Source of the DNA: Paracoccus saliphilus | GTDB taxonomy: Bacteria > Pseudomonadota > Alphaproteobacteria > Rhodobacterales > Rhodobacteraceae | Assembly: GCF_028553805.1 (NCBI RefSeq) | Contig: NZ_CP067140.1 | Span: 1,984,001-2,048,000, forward strand | Direction of reading: 5' to 3' | DNA: 64,000 bases | Shown: positions 35,935 to 44,528 of the stretch, one piece after another | How positions within the stretch are numbered: the first letter of the stretch is position 1 | Layout of the letters: the number at the start of each line of letters is the position of its first letter | Made by a program: the position numbers and the translations under genes | The notes under the pieces: model-generated | The model's database searches: none | The model's input: only the letters and a program-made list of their open reading frames with translations | Told to the model about the DNA's origin: nothing

Positions 35935-36381
35935 GTGAAACCACAGCACCGACTGGTCGCGGCAACAGCGGGTCTGTTGCTGGCGATATCACCCATTTCC
36001 GCTTTTGCGGAGCCGCCCGCCCATGCCAAGGCCAACAAGGCCAGCCGGTCGGTCGACAAGGGTAAGCAGCATGTCATCGTGAAACGTGACAATGCCGAAC
36101 GCCGGATCATCGTGGCAGGAAACTGCCCTCCCGGCCTCGCCAAGAAAAGCCCGGCCTGCGTACCTCCGGGACAAGCGAAAAAGCATGGCATCCATCTTGG
36201 CGTCGGTGACATCATCAATTGGAATGACGTGCATGTCGTGACCCGCCCGGGCCGCTACGGTCTCAGCATGCCGCCCGACGGCAATCGCTATGCCATCGTG
36301 GATGGGCAATTGGTGCGCGTGAACGAGGATAGCGGCAAGATCCTGTCGATCCTGCGCCTGGTGGACGCCATTCTCGACTGA
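35935..36381 (+). CDS. small secreted protein with RcnB-like C-terminal pattern (2)
   Basis: A 148-residue exported protein starting at GTG 35935, seven bases after AAAGGAG. The signal peptide ends near ISAFA (about residue 24). A basic middle segment holds NCPPGLAKKSPACVPPGQAKK, with two cysteines. The end, VTRPGRYGLSMPPDGNRYA to SILRLVDAILD, matches the preceding gene at most fixed positions, so the two look like diverged paralogues. An extracytoplasmic role, perhaps metal-related, is a guess from RcnB-like similarity. Confidence 0.72.
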   Translation: MKPQHRLVAATAGLLLAISPISAFAEPPAHAKANKASRSVDKGKQHVIVKRDNAERRIIVAGNCPPGLAKKSPACVPPGQAKKHGIHLGVGDIINWNDVHVVTRPGRYGLSMPPDGNRYAIVDGQLVRVNEDSGKILSILRLVDAILD

Positions 36382-36412
36382 TCCTGACGGATGATCTTCT
36401 TGTGCGGAGTTC

Positions 36413-37585
36413 TCAGCCCGCAGCCCTCATGACTTCCTCGAGGGATGCTACAGATAACGCCGCCGGATTGGCCTTCATTGACGAAGAGCTTGCCGCGGCC
36501 CTAGCCGCCGCCTCCTGCGCCTGTGCATCCACGCCCAGCCCTGTCAGCGATGACAATTCGTTGGCGCGCGACCAGTCGGCCAAGGCACTCGCCGATTGCC
36601 CGAGCCCTTCGGCCGGAAGGTCGAAGGCGTAACCAATCCACGCACCGACCTCGTCCAGCCGCGCGGCAAGGTTTTGATCCGTCACGGCAGCCCGGTTCGC
36701 TATCAGGACATGCGGCAGCAATATTCCGCAAATGGCCCCATGCGCGGCCCCGGTCAGCCCTCCGAGAGGTCCGGCCAGCCCATGCACCGCCCCAAGCCCC
36801 GCATTGGCCAGGGCCAATCCACCGCAAAGACTGACCCAAGCCATCTCGTCGCGGGCCCGCGCATCTTCTGCCTCCATCAAGCGGCGAAGCGCCGCCAACC
36901 CGCGCGGAATAGCATCGCGGCAAAGCGCGTCGGTCATGGGATTGGCGCGGGTACAGACATAGGGCTCGATCACCTGCGTGATCGCGTCCAGTCCCGAAGA
37001 GAGCGTGACGGCGCGTGGGCAGCCATCGGTCAGCGCCGGATCGACGATCGCCAGCCGTGGCAGCATCCTTGCGTCGCGCAGGCTGACCTTGCGACGATGC
37101 TCGGGCACGCCGATCACCGCATTGCGCGTCACCTCGGCACCGGTGCCCGCAGTAGTAGGCATGGCCACGAAAGGCAGCGGGTCGAGATCCAGCGACAAGC
37201 CCTGCCCCACGACCTCCAGATGATCGAGCATGGGCCTCGTCGCGGGCACCAGTGCGGCGATGGCCTTACCGGCATCGATCACCGCGCCACCGCCAATCGC
37301 GACTATGGCCTGTGCACCCACCTCGCGGGCCTTGTCGACACCGGCTTCGATCATCATCATGTCGGGTTCGGCACCAACAGGATAATCCGCGACCTTGCAG
37401 CCAGATGCCGCCAGACCGCGTCTCAGCCATTCGCTGCGCGCGGGATTGCTGCCATGAACCAGCAGCACCCGCTGACCCAAACCCGTGATCCGGGCCGGAG
37501 CCTCGGCAGCCTGACCGCGACCGAACAGGATTTCGGTCGCGGTCGCAAAGGCGAATGGGGTGGGCATTGTGCGGGTCCCTGTCAT
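36413..37585 (-). CDS. iron-type alcohol dehydrogenase
   Basis: A 390-residue group III dehydrogenase that likely converts an alcohol and aldehyde with NAD(P). The nucleotide motif is IVAIGGGAVIDAGKA, followed by MPTTAGTGAEVTRNAVI. Metal ligands fit the aspartate in SSGLDAITQVIEPY and the histidines in GAVHGLAGPLGGLTGAAHGAI. The C-terminus is rich in Ala and Ser. Start choice is unclear: ATG 37585 has a weak site, and ATG 37567 has AGGGA upstream. Substrate unknown; relatives include maleylacetate reductases and hydroxybutyrate dehydrogenases. Confidence 0.88.
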   Translation of the reverse strand: MTGTRTMPTPFAFATATEILFGRGQAAEAPARITGLGQRVLLVHGSNPARSEWLRRGLAASGCKVADYPVGAEPDMMMIEAGVDKAREVGAQAIVAIGGGAVIDAGKAIAALVPATRPMLDHLEVVGQGLSLDLDPLPFVAMPTTAGTGAEVTRNAVIGVPEHRRKVSLRDARMLPRLAIVDPALTDGCPRAVTLSSGLDAITQVIEPYVCTRANPMTDALCRDAIPRGLAALRRLMEAEDARARDEMAWVSLCGGLALANAGLGAVHGLAGPLGGLTGAAHGAICGILLPHVLIANRAAVTDQNLAARLDEVGAWIGYAFDLPAEGLGQSASALADWSRANELSSLTGLGVDAQAQEAAARAAASSSSMKANPAALSVASLEEVMRAAG

Positions 37586-37643
37586 TGGCTGCGTCCCGAC
37601 ACAGATACCCGATCACGGGCGGCCAGTGTAGGCCCTGCCGCGG

Positions 37644-38120
37644 TCAGGCGACCGCTGCGCGATCCTCGGCGGCCAGTTGCGCATCCAGCGCCAGGACCTG
37701 CCGCACCGCTTCGGCAGCCTCGCGGCCCTTCTTGACGAAATGCTCGCGGAAGAAGGCGGTCAAGACCTCGACCTCCTGGTAATTATGCGGCGTCAGCGAG
37801 ACCGAGAAGCAGGGCACCTCGGTTTCCAGCCCGACATTCATCAGCCCGGCCACGACCGCATCCGCCACGAAGTCATGGCGATAAATGCCGCCATCGACGA
37901 CGAAAGCCGCCGCGACCACAGCGTCATATTTGCCGGTCTTGGCCAGTTTCTTGGCCAGCAGTGGCATCTCGAAGGCGCCGGGGACGTCATAGGCGTCGAT
38001 CTGCGCACCGGGGATGATCCGGCCCGCCTCGTCGGTGAACCCCTCATGGGCGCGGTCGACGATATCGGCGTGCCAGCGGGCCTTGATGAATGCGATACGG
38101 GGAGTGGTTGTCTTGGTCAT
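37644..38120 (-). CDS. ribH2: lumazine synthase, RibH2 type
   Basis: The 158-residue enzyme makes 6,7-dimethyl-8-ribityllumazine, the riboflavin precursor. It fits the type II lumazine synthase of Brucella and Mesorhizobium: IAFIKARWHADIVD at the start, YDVPGAFEMPLLAKKLA, DGGIYRHDFVADAVV, and TPHNY. In such organisms RibH2 differs from the housekeeping RibH1 in the rib operon. Here an FMN riboswitch lies directly upstream, so the gene is expected to switch on when FMN is low. No other rib gene is nearby. Confidence 0.93.
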   Translation of the reverse strand: MTKTTTPRIAFIKARWHADIVDRAHEGFTDEAGRIIPGAQIDAYDVPGAFEMPLLAKKLAKTGKYDAVVAAAFVVDGGIYRHDFVADAVVAGLMNVGLETEVPCFSVSLTPHNYQEVEVLTAFFREHFVKKGREAAEAVRQVLALDAQLAAEDRAAVA

Positions 38121-38198
38121 CGTTTAGGAACCTTCCGTTCAATTGCGTCAGGTCCCAGAGCATGAGCCATGACCAGCCCATGGGAAGGGGATCGGCCA

Positions 38199-38326
38199 CG
38201 GTTCTCTTCCATCCGGACTATACCGTCGGCCCCGGAATTTCACCGGATCTGCTGACCCTTCCCGAAAGGAAGGCGCTCGCGGGCTATCACCGCCGGTGGG
38301 GAATTGCACCCCGCCCTGAGAACGGG
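38199..38326 (-). promoter_or_regulatory. FMN riboswitch (RFN element)
   Basis: Read on the minus strand, the conserved RFN blocks appear in order: GTTCTCAGGGCGGGGTG, CAATTCCCCACCGGCGGT, AGCCCGCGAGC, then CAGATCCGGTGAAATTCCGG, GGCCGACGGT, ATAGTCCGGATG and AAGAGAACC. The first and last blocks can close the outer stem. The riboswitch ends about 79 bases before the ribH2 start. Binding of FMN should lower ribH2 expression. Confidence 0.95.
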
Positions 38327-38427
38327 AATCGCATAGCACGACATATCGGCCTCGCCAAGAGATATTGCGACGGTCGCGTCTCGGACAAAAGTCGGATGAA
38401 ATTTGTCCAGCAAACCGCCTCACGAGG

Positions 38428-39465
38428 TCACGGCTGCACCATCGCCGCATTCCATTCCGCCAGAAGGCCGGCCCTGCGCAGCTGGTCGTCATAGACCAGC
38501 AGTCCTGTATCCAGCCTGATCGGCCGCAGATGGATCGACGGTTTCGGTCCGGTTTCGGGGATCAGGGCGACATTGGCACTGGCCGCGATCTTGCGCTGTG
38601 CCGGTTCCGACAGCAGGTAGGACAAAAGATCGGTCGCATCCTGGGAATTGGGCGCGTTCGTGGGCACCAATGCCGAACGAACGATGGCCAGCGTATAATC
38701 CTCGAGCGCGACCCGGACGATATCGGGATCTTCGGGTGCGAACCGCGCCGCGTAGCTGGCCACGACATTGTAGGCGATGGCGACGCGGCCCGCGCGCAAT
38801 TCGTCGATCATCTCGCCGGAACAGCAGAAAAGACGCGCATTCAGGCGTCCCATGACCTCGGCAAGGCGCCAGAAGCCTTCGGATTGGCGGCTGTCCTGCG
38901 AGATCAGGAAATAGCCCACACCGGATTCCTGGGGATCGTAGCTGGCGATACGTCCGTCGAACCGCTCGGGATGTTCGCGAAGCATCGCAATCAGATCGCG
39001 GCGCGTCCGCGGCACCGGCAGATCGCCCAGCCCCTGCCGCGACGCCAATGTCACGACCGGCTCAAGCCCCACGCCATAAAGCTGATCCCGCCAGCGCGCC
39101 CAGCTTGGCAAGGCCCCGGTTTCAGGCGAGATCGAAGCGGCGAACCCGTCATTGGCCAGCTTCATCTGCAGATCCATGGCCGAGGACATGACAAGGTCGA
39201 AAGGCACGCGCTCTTCATGAATGGCGCGAAACACCTCGACACTGGCGGCCTGCTCATACCGAATCCGCTGGTTCGGATGGCTGGCGATGTAGTCTTCGAG
39301 CACCGGAGCGATGGAGTCCAGATCGGTCGTCGACAGCACAGAGATCTCGCGCCCGCCTTCGGGGCCGAAATAACGCTCTTCCTCGACCTCGTATGCGGCG
39401 GCGGATGCCGCCAGCGTCAGGAAGAGGAAGGCGGCTCGGATAGCGGCAAGAACAGGATCGCGCAT
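38428..39465 (-). CDS. periplasmic solute-binding protein linked to TctDE
   Basis: A 345-residue exported protein (signal peptide to about residue 24) of the iron/solute-binding ABC family, with an STTDLDSIAPVLEDY start. Proteins of this kind often lie next to TctDE-type two-component systems and may help the kinase sense its ligand. No ABC permease is present, so a sensory role is more likely than transport. It begins at ATG 39465 after GAGAGGGG, inside the kinase gene, so the two reading frames share 49 bases. It is the last gene of the minus-strand tctD-tctE unit. Confidence 0.82.
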   Translation of the reverse strand: MRDPVLAAIRAAFLFLTLAASAAAYEVEEERYFGPEGGREISVLSTTDLDSIAPVLEDYIASHPNQRIRYEQAASVEVFRAIHEERVPFDLVMSSAMDLQMKLANDGFAASISPETGALPSWARWRDQLYGVGLEPVVTLASRQGLGDLPVPRTRRDLIAMLREHPERFDGRIASYDPQESGVGYFLISQDSRQSEGFWRLAEVMGRLNARLFCCSGEMIDELRAGRVAIAYNVVASYAARFAPEDPDIVRVALEDYTLAIVRSALVPTNAPNSQDATDLLSYLLSEPAQRKIAASANVALIPETGPKPSIHLRPIRLDTGLLVYDDQLRRAGLLAEWNAAMVQP

Positions 39466-40823
39466 GTGCCCCTCTCTGCTCGGGATTTCAGGGTGAAGCG
39501 GCCACCATGCGCGGCCGCGACTTCGTTCACGATGGTCAGGCCGAGGCCCGAGCCGACAACATCGCCGACATTGCTGCCCCGGCGGAAACGGGCGGTCAGA
39601 TCGTCATCTCCGGGACCGAGCCCCCTGCCCTCGTCCAACACCGTCAATTCGGCCATGCCGTCGCGGCGGGTCAGGCGGACCAGCACCTCACCCTCGTCCC
39701 GCGAATATTTCAGCGCGTTGTCGAGGATATTGCGCAGCGCAACCTCGATCATCCGTTCGTCCCCCGAAACCTGGCAGGCTGCATCCAGCCCCTCTGCGCG
39801 CATGTCGATCTCGCGCATCTCGGCGATGGGCCGGACGGATTGCAATACAGCCGCAGACAGAGCCGCGAAATCGACGGGCGCGGCAGAGAACTGGTCGCTG
39901 CGATAAAGCACCGTCGCATGATCGAGGATCTGGTTGGCCGAACGGCTGCTTTCCCCGATCGCGCGGACCATCCGGCGCAGCCGTTGTCGGGTCGCCTCGT
40001 CCGAAGTTTCCGCCAGCGCGATCTCGGCCTCGGTGCGGACCAGTGAAAGCGGCGTCCGGATGCGATGAGCAGCCTCGAAGATGAAGGTTTCGGCCAGCGC
40101 GAGCGTGCCGCGCAGCCGGGCAATGAAGCCGTTCAGGGCACCGACCAGCGGCAGCAATTCCTGCGGAGTCGGATGCCTGACCGGACGCAGATCATGCGGG
40201 CCACGCCGCGCGACCGCCTTCGCCAGACGATCGACGGGCCGGATCACCGCCCGCGCCGCCCAGAGCGCGAGCGGCAGGGCCAGGACGAAAAACCCCAGCC
40301 CTATCCATGCCGAGCTGCGGGCAGTCTCGCGCGCAATGGCCGCCTGGCCATAGCGGGTCTGACCCAGCACCACGGTGATCTCTTCGATCCTCGTATCCAC
40401 CAGAACGCGGCGCGAGATCGCGGCCAGGCGCAACCGGTTGCCGCGATAATCCGCATCCCAGAACACCGGGGACAGATCGCCGGGCACCTCGGGAGCCGGG
40501 GGCAGATTGCCGTAACCGGTAATCAGCCGTTCCTCCGTGGACAGGCTGTAGAATACCCGCTCGTCCCCCATCGCGCCCAGCATCGAGAATGTCGCATAGG
40601 GCAGATCGAGCTCCAGCCCTTCATCCACCGGACGCAACCCGTCTCCGATCGAGATGACGGCCGCGCCCAGAACAGCGTCCTGACTGGCACGGGAGGCGCG
40701 CTCTGCCGCGAATCGAACCGCGAAGAACAGCGCAAGGACAAGTAACGCGGACAGGGCGACGAATTGCCAGATCAGCCGCCTGCGCAAGGAAAAACGGGCC
40801 GGTCGTGCCGCGCCGGGCCTCAT
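39417..40823 (-). CDS. tctE: sensor histidine kinase, TctE-like
   Basis: A 468-residue membrane kinase with helices near residues 18-35 and about 165-188 bounding a periplasmic sensor domain. The phosphorylated histidine is in AAHRIRTPLSLVRTE, the N box in NILDNALKYS, and the G boxes in LDEGRGLGPG and GSGLGLTIVNEVAAAHGG. It overlaps the tctD stop by four bases. With TctD it should control the divergent tctCBA transporter, as in tricarboxylate systems of other bacteria. The ligand is not known here. Confidence 0.9.
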   Translation of the reverse strand: MRPGAARPARFSLRRRLIWQFVALSALLVLALFFAVRFAAERASRASQDAVLGAAVISIGDGLRPVDEGLELDLPYATFSMLGAMGDERVFYSLSTEERLITGYGNLPPAPEVPGDLSPVFWDADYRGNRLRLAAISRRVLVDTRIEEITVVLGQTRYGQAAIARETARSSAWIGLGFFVLALPLALWAARAVIRPVDRLAKAVARRGPHDLRPVRHPTPQELLPLVGALNGFIARLRGTLALAETFIFEAAHRIRTPLSLVRTEAEIALAETSDEATRQRLRRMVRAIGESSRSANQILDHATVLYRSDQFSAAPVDFAALSAAVLQSVRPIAEMREIDMRAEGLDAACQVSGDERMIEVALRNILDNALKYSRDEGEVLVRLTRRDGMAELTVLDEGRGLGPGDDDLTARFRRGSNVGDVVGSGLGLTIVNEVAAAHGGRFTLKSRAERGTCAILFLPLSEPPSSS

Positions 40824-41488
40824 TCCGGTATCAGCCGGTAGCCGACACCCCGAAGCGTTTCCAGCCTTGCGCCGGACCCCTCCAGCTTGCGACGCAGGCG
40901 GGCAATATAAACCTCGATGGCGTTATCGCTGACTTCTTCGTCAAAGGAGAACAGGCGATCGATCAGATGCGCCTTGGAATAGGTCTGACCGGGGCGCGAG
41001 AGCAGGATTTCAAGCAGCCGCAATTCCCGTGCGCGCAGTTCCCGCACCTCCTCGCCGATGCTCAGCGTGGCGGCCAGCGCATCGAAGACAAAACCCGCGT
41101 AATGCTGTCGACTATCTGCAACCCCGGCATGGCGGCGACGCAAAACCGCCCGGCAACGGGCCTGAAGTTCGGCAAAATCGAAGGGCTTGGTGATATAATC
41201 ATCCGCACCCTGATCCAGCGTGTTCACGCGATCGCTGACCGAAGCACTGGCCGTCATCATGATGACAGGGGTATCGTGCCGGGCCATCCTCTCACGCCGA
41301 AGAAAATCTCGTCCGTCGCCATCAGGAAGAGAAATATCTAGCAATATCAGATCATAAGGGGCTGATTTTAGAAACTCCCCGGCCTCGGACAAACTTGCTG
41401 CCCGGTCGACGCCATGCCCATCCATCGCCAGCCGCGAGACCACGGCAGCCGCCAGTTCATCACTGTCTTCAACCAACAGAAATCGCAT
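40820..41488 (-). CDS. tctD: response regulator, TctD-like (OmpR family)
   Basis: A 222-residue regulator with a receiver domain and a winged-helix DNA-binding domain. The phospho-acceptor aspartate lies in LILLDISLPDGDG and the conserved lysine in YITKPFDFAEL. The C-terminal domain has the OmpR pattern ELRLLEILLSRPG and YIARLRRKLEG. It faces the tctCBA genes across a 112-base gap holding an inverted repeat, so it likely activates them. Confidence 0.92.
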   Translation of the reverse strand: MRFLLVEDSDELAAAVVSRLAMDGHGVDRAASLSEAGEFLKSAPYDLILLDISLPDGDGRDFLRRERMARHDTPVIMMTASASVSDRVNTLDQGADDYITKPFDFAELQARCRAVLRRRHAGVADSRQHYAGFVFDALAATLSIGEEVRELRARELRLLEILLSRPGQTYSKAHLIDRLFSFDEEVSDNAIEVYIARLRRKLEGSGARLETLRGVGYRLIPE

Positions 41489-41511
41489 TCGCTCAACTTT
41501 AAGGCAGCACG

Positions 41512-41574
41512 TGACAGGTTCATGTCAGCTTTTCATCAAATTGTAGTTATCGCAATCCCGCGATCCGTCGCGGG
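41512..41574 (+). promoter_or_regulatory. inverted repeat and leader hairpin upstream of tctC
   Basis: TGACA (41512-41516) and TGTCA (41523-41527) form an inverted repeat with a 6-base spacer, a possible TctD site. Farther on, CCCGCG (41557-41562) and CGCGGG (41569-41574) form a 6-bp hairpin in the likely leader, 27 bases before the tctC start. Confidence 0.35.
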
Positions 41575-41600
41575 GGAACCAAATCCTATGGGAGGATATC

Positions 41601-42560
41601 ATGAAGAACTGGACCCGTGCGGCCGCTGCCGCAATTTTGACGAGTATCGCTGTGCCTGCGGCCGCCGAGGAATGCATTGCCCCCGCCAATCCGGGCGGTG
41701 GATGGGATTTCACCTGCCGTCAGATCGGCCGGATCATGACCGAACTGGGTGTCGTGCCTGACCTGGTGCAGGTCACCAACCTTGCCGGTGCCGGCGGAGG
41801 CGTGGCCTATTCGCAGGTCGTGAATGAACGCAATAACGATCCGGATGTCTTCATCGCAGCGTCATCTGCGACCACCACGCGCCTCGCCCAGAACGCCTTT
41901 GGCGGCGCAACGCCCGACCAGGTCCGTTGGGTCGGCACCATCGGTGGCGATCCCGGCGTGATCGTGGTGGCAGCCGACAGCGAATATGAAAGCCTGACCG
42001 ACCTGGTCGAGGCGATCAAGGCCGATCCCTCTTCCGTGGCCTTCGCGGGCGGTTCGGCCGTGGGCGGTTTCGATCACCTGAAAGTCCTGATGACGCTGGA
42101 CAAGGCCGGCTTCACGGATATCCGCAAGGTCAAGTATATCGGTGTCGATGGCGGCGCGGATGCCATCACCCAGACCGTGGGCGGTTTCGCGCAGGCGATG
42201 ACCGGCGATCTGTCGGAAATCACCGGCTTCATCAAGTCCGGCGATGTGCGGCCCATCGCAGTGCTGTCGGAAGAGCGGGTGGAAGGTTTCGAGGACGTGC
42301 CGACCGCCAAGGAGCAGGGCATCGATATCGTCGCAATGAACTGGCGCGGCGTCTATGTGCCCAAGGATATCAGCGACGAGGACTACCAGAAATGGGTCGA
42401 TGCGCTGAAGCAGGTCGGCGAAAGCGAGGAATGGCAGAAGGTCATGACCGAGAACGGCCTTGCGCCCTACAGCATCTATGGCGATGAATTCGAGACCTTC
42501 GTGGCTGACAATATCGCCCAGATCCAGAAGATCTCGAAAGATATCGGGTTGCTGCAATGA
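41601..42560 (+). CDS. tctC: tripartite tricarboxylate transporter binding protein TctC
   Basis: A 319-residue periplasmic binding protein with a signal peptide (to about residue 22, SIAVPAAAEE). The Tct/Bug family ligand motif APANPGGGWDFTCR follows at once. The family binds carboxylates, and the ligand of this one is unknown. ATG 41601 follows GGGAGG. It opens a plus-strand operon with tctB, tctA, atuA-like, DUF4387 and AbrB-like genes. Confidence 0.94.
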   Translation: MKNWTRAAAAAILTSIAVPAAAEECIAPANPGGGWDFTCRQIGRIMTELGVVPDLVQVTNLAGAGGGVAYSQVVNERNNDPDVFIAASSATTTRLAQNAFGGATPDQVRWVGTIGGDPGVIVVAADSEYESLTDLVEAIKADPSSVAFAGGSAVGGFDHLKVLMTLDKAGFTDIRKVKYIGVDGGADAITQTVGGFAQAMTGDLSEITGFIKSGDVRPIAVLSEERVEGFEDVPTAKEQGIDIVAMNWRGVYVPKDISDEDYQKWVDALKQVGESEEWQKVMTENGLAPYSIYGDEFETFVADNIAQIQKISKDIGLLQ

Positions 42561-43000
42561 TCCGTGGCGACCGTATCTTCGGAGCGGTCATGATCGTGCT
42601 GGCGTTGGGGTATATCCTCACCGCCAGTCGTATCGGGACCAGCTTCATGTCCGACCCGGTCGGGCCGCGCGTCTTTCCCTACATGGTCGCGGGGGTGATC
42701 ATCCTGTGCTCGGTGAGCATGATCCTGCGCCCCGATCCCGACGCTGAATGGCCCGCCGGACCGATGTTGCTGCAACTGGGCATCGCCTTTGCCGCGTTGA
42801 TCGGATACGCTTTTGCAATCAAGCCATTGGGTTTCATCCTGCCAACGGTGATCGTCGCAGGTATCCTGAGCTGGCAGATCGGCGGCCGCCCCATGCGCGC
42901 TGCGATTTCCGGCATCGGGCTGGGCATTGGGCTCTTCGTGCTCTTCCGGGTCATACTTGGCCTGGGGCTCAGGGGCCTACCCGCAGGCTGGGGGTTCTGA
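42557..43000 (+). CDS. tctB: tripartite tricarboxylate transporter small membrane subunit TctB
   Basis: A 147-residue membrane protein with four hydrophobic segments and the SDPVGPRVFPYMVAGVI stretch typical of the family. TctB is the small membrane subunit that works with TctA. It overlaps tctC by four bases and lies three bases before tctA. Confidence 0.92.
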   Translation: MIRGDRIFGAVMIVLALGYILTASRIGTSFMSDPVGPRVFPYMVAGVIILCSVSMILRPDPDAEWPAGPMLLQLGIAFAALIGYAFAIKPLGFILPTVIVAGILSWQIGGRPMRAAISGIGLGIGLFVLFRVILGLGLRGLPAGWGF

Positions 43001-43003
43001 ACC

Positions 43004-44527
43004 ATGGATATTCTGAACAATCTCGCGATGGGCTTTTCCATCGCCGCCTCTCCCTACACGCTGCTCTTGGCGGTGATCGGCTGTTTCGTCGGCACGATCA
43101 TCGGCGCCCTGCCCGGGCTTGGTCCGGCAAACGGCGTGGCACTGCTGATCCCGATCTCGTTCTCGATGGGTCTGGATGCGATCCCGGCCCTCGTGCTGCT
43201 GACCTCGGTCTATTACGGGGCGATGTATGGCGGGCGGATCAGCTCCATCCTGCTGAACATTCCCGGCGACGAACCGGCGATGATGACGACGCTGGACGGC
43301 TATCCCATGGCCAAGCAGGGCAAGGCCGGCGAGGCGCTGGTCGTATCGGGCGTGGCCTCTTTCGTTGGTGCATTCGTCGCCACGATCGGGCTGATGATCT
43401 TTGCCCCCTACCTGGCCCGCGTCGCCTTCAAGTTCGGCCCGGCGGAATATTTCGCGCTTTACATGCTGGCCTTCTGTACGCTTGGCGGGATCGGATCGAA
43501 CAACCAGGCCAAGGCTGCGATGGCTGCCGCAATCGGTCTTGGCATTGCCATGATCGGGCTGGACAAGACCACCGGCATGCCGCGCTTTACCTTTGGTGAA
43601 TTGCATCTCCAGGACGGGGTGGATTTCCTTGTCGCCATCGTCGGGCTGTTCGCCGTCGCCGAAGTGTTCTTCTTCATCGAGACCCACGGCAAGAACAGCG
43701 CCATCGGCGTGAAGCTGGGAAAGATCCTCGTGCCATGGCGGATGCTGAAACAGACCTCGGGCGCGATGATGCGCGGCACCGGGATCGGCTTCATCGCCGG
43801 GGTGCTGCCGGGAGCGGGTGCGTCACTGGGTTCATTCCTCGCCTATACGGCCGAGAAATCCGCAGCGCGCGACAAGTCACAATTCGGCAAGGGCGATCCC
43901 CGCGGTGTCGCCGCGCCGGAGGCTGGCAACAACTCTGCCGCCGGTGGTGCGCTGGTGCCGATGCTGACGCTTGGTGTGCCGGGATCGGGCACGACCGCAG
44001 TGCTGCTGGCGCTGCTGCTGACGCTCAACATCACGCCGGGGCCGCTGCTGTTCACCGAACGGCCCGAGGTCGTCTGGTCGCTGATCGCGGCGCTGCTGAT
44101 CGCCAATATCGTGCTGCTCTTGATGAACGTACCGATGGTCAAGGTCTTCGTGCATATCCTGTCGGTCCCGGCATGGATCCTGCTGCCGGGCGTGACCATG
44201 GTCGCCTTCGTGGGCATCTACTCGCTGACCGGTTCCAGCTTCGACATGCTGATGATGGTTGGTTTCGGGGTGTTGGGCTATATCATGCGCAAGCTTGAAA
44301 TCCCGACGGTTCCGGTGATCCTCGGCATCCTGCTGGGCAACGCGATGGAGGACAACCTGCGCCGCGCCATGGTGCTGTCGGACGGGGACTGGACCTTCCT
44401 GTTCAGCTCGCCTATCGCAGTCGGGCTGTGGATCGCGGCGGTTCTCGGCTTCATTGCGCCGATCTTCCTGCGGCAATTCCTGAAGAAGCCGCCGCTGCCG
44501 GAAACCGAACCCAAGGTAGGAGACTGA
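43004..44527 (+). CDS. tctA: tripartite tricarboxylate transporter large membrane subunit TctA
   Basis: The 507-residue main transport subunit has about twelve membrane helices. Family motifs are GALPGLGPANGVALLIPISF near residue 32, YYGAMYGGRISSILLNIPGD, and a repeated form, GVLPGAGASLGSFLAY, in the second half. Transport is expected to be driven by an ion gradient. It is followed one base later by the AtuA-like gene, so the transporter and the downstream enzymes should be made together. Confidence 0.95.
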   Translation: MDILNNLAMGFSIAASPYTLLLAVIGCFVGTIIGALPGLGPANGVALLIPISFSMGLDAIPALVLLTSVYYGAMYGGRISSILLNIPGDEPAMMTTLDGYPMAKQGKAGEALVVSGVASFVGAFVATIGLMIFAPYLARVAFKFGPAEYFALYMLAFCTLGGIGSNNQAKAAMAAAIGLGIAMIGLDKTTGMPRFTFGELHLQDGVDFLVAIVGLFAVAEVFFFIETHGKNSAIGVKLGKILVPWRMLKQTSGAMMRGTGIGFIAGVLPGAGASLGSFLAYTAEKSAARDKSQFGKGDPRGVAAPEAGNNSAAGGALVPMLTLGVPGSGTTAVLLALLLTLNITPGPLLFTERPEVVWSLIAALLIANIVLLLMNVPMVKVFVHILSVPAWILLPGVTMVAFVGIYSLTGSSFDMLMMVGFGVLGYIMRKLEIPTVPVILGILLGNAMEDNLRRAMVLSDGDWTFLFSSPIAVGLWIAAVLGFIAPIFLRQFLKKPPLPETEPKVGD

Positions 44528-44528
44528 C

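Noticed and set aside
38428..39465. An ABC importer built on the TctDE-linked binding protein
   Set aside because: No permease or ATPase gene is adjacent, so a sensory partner of the kinase is the simpler reading.
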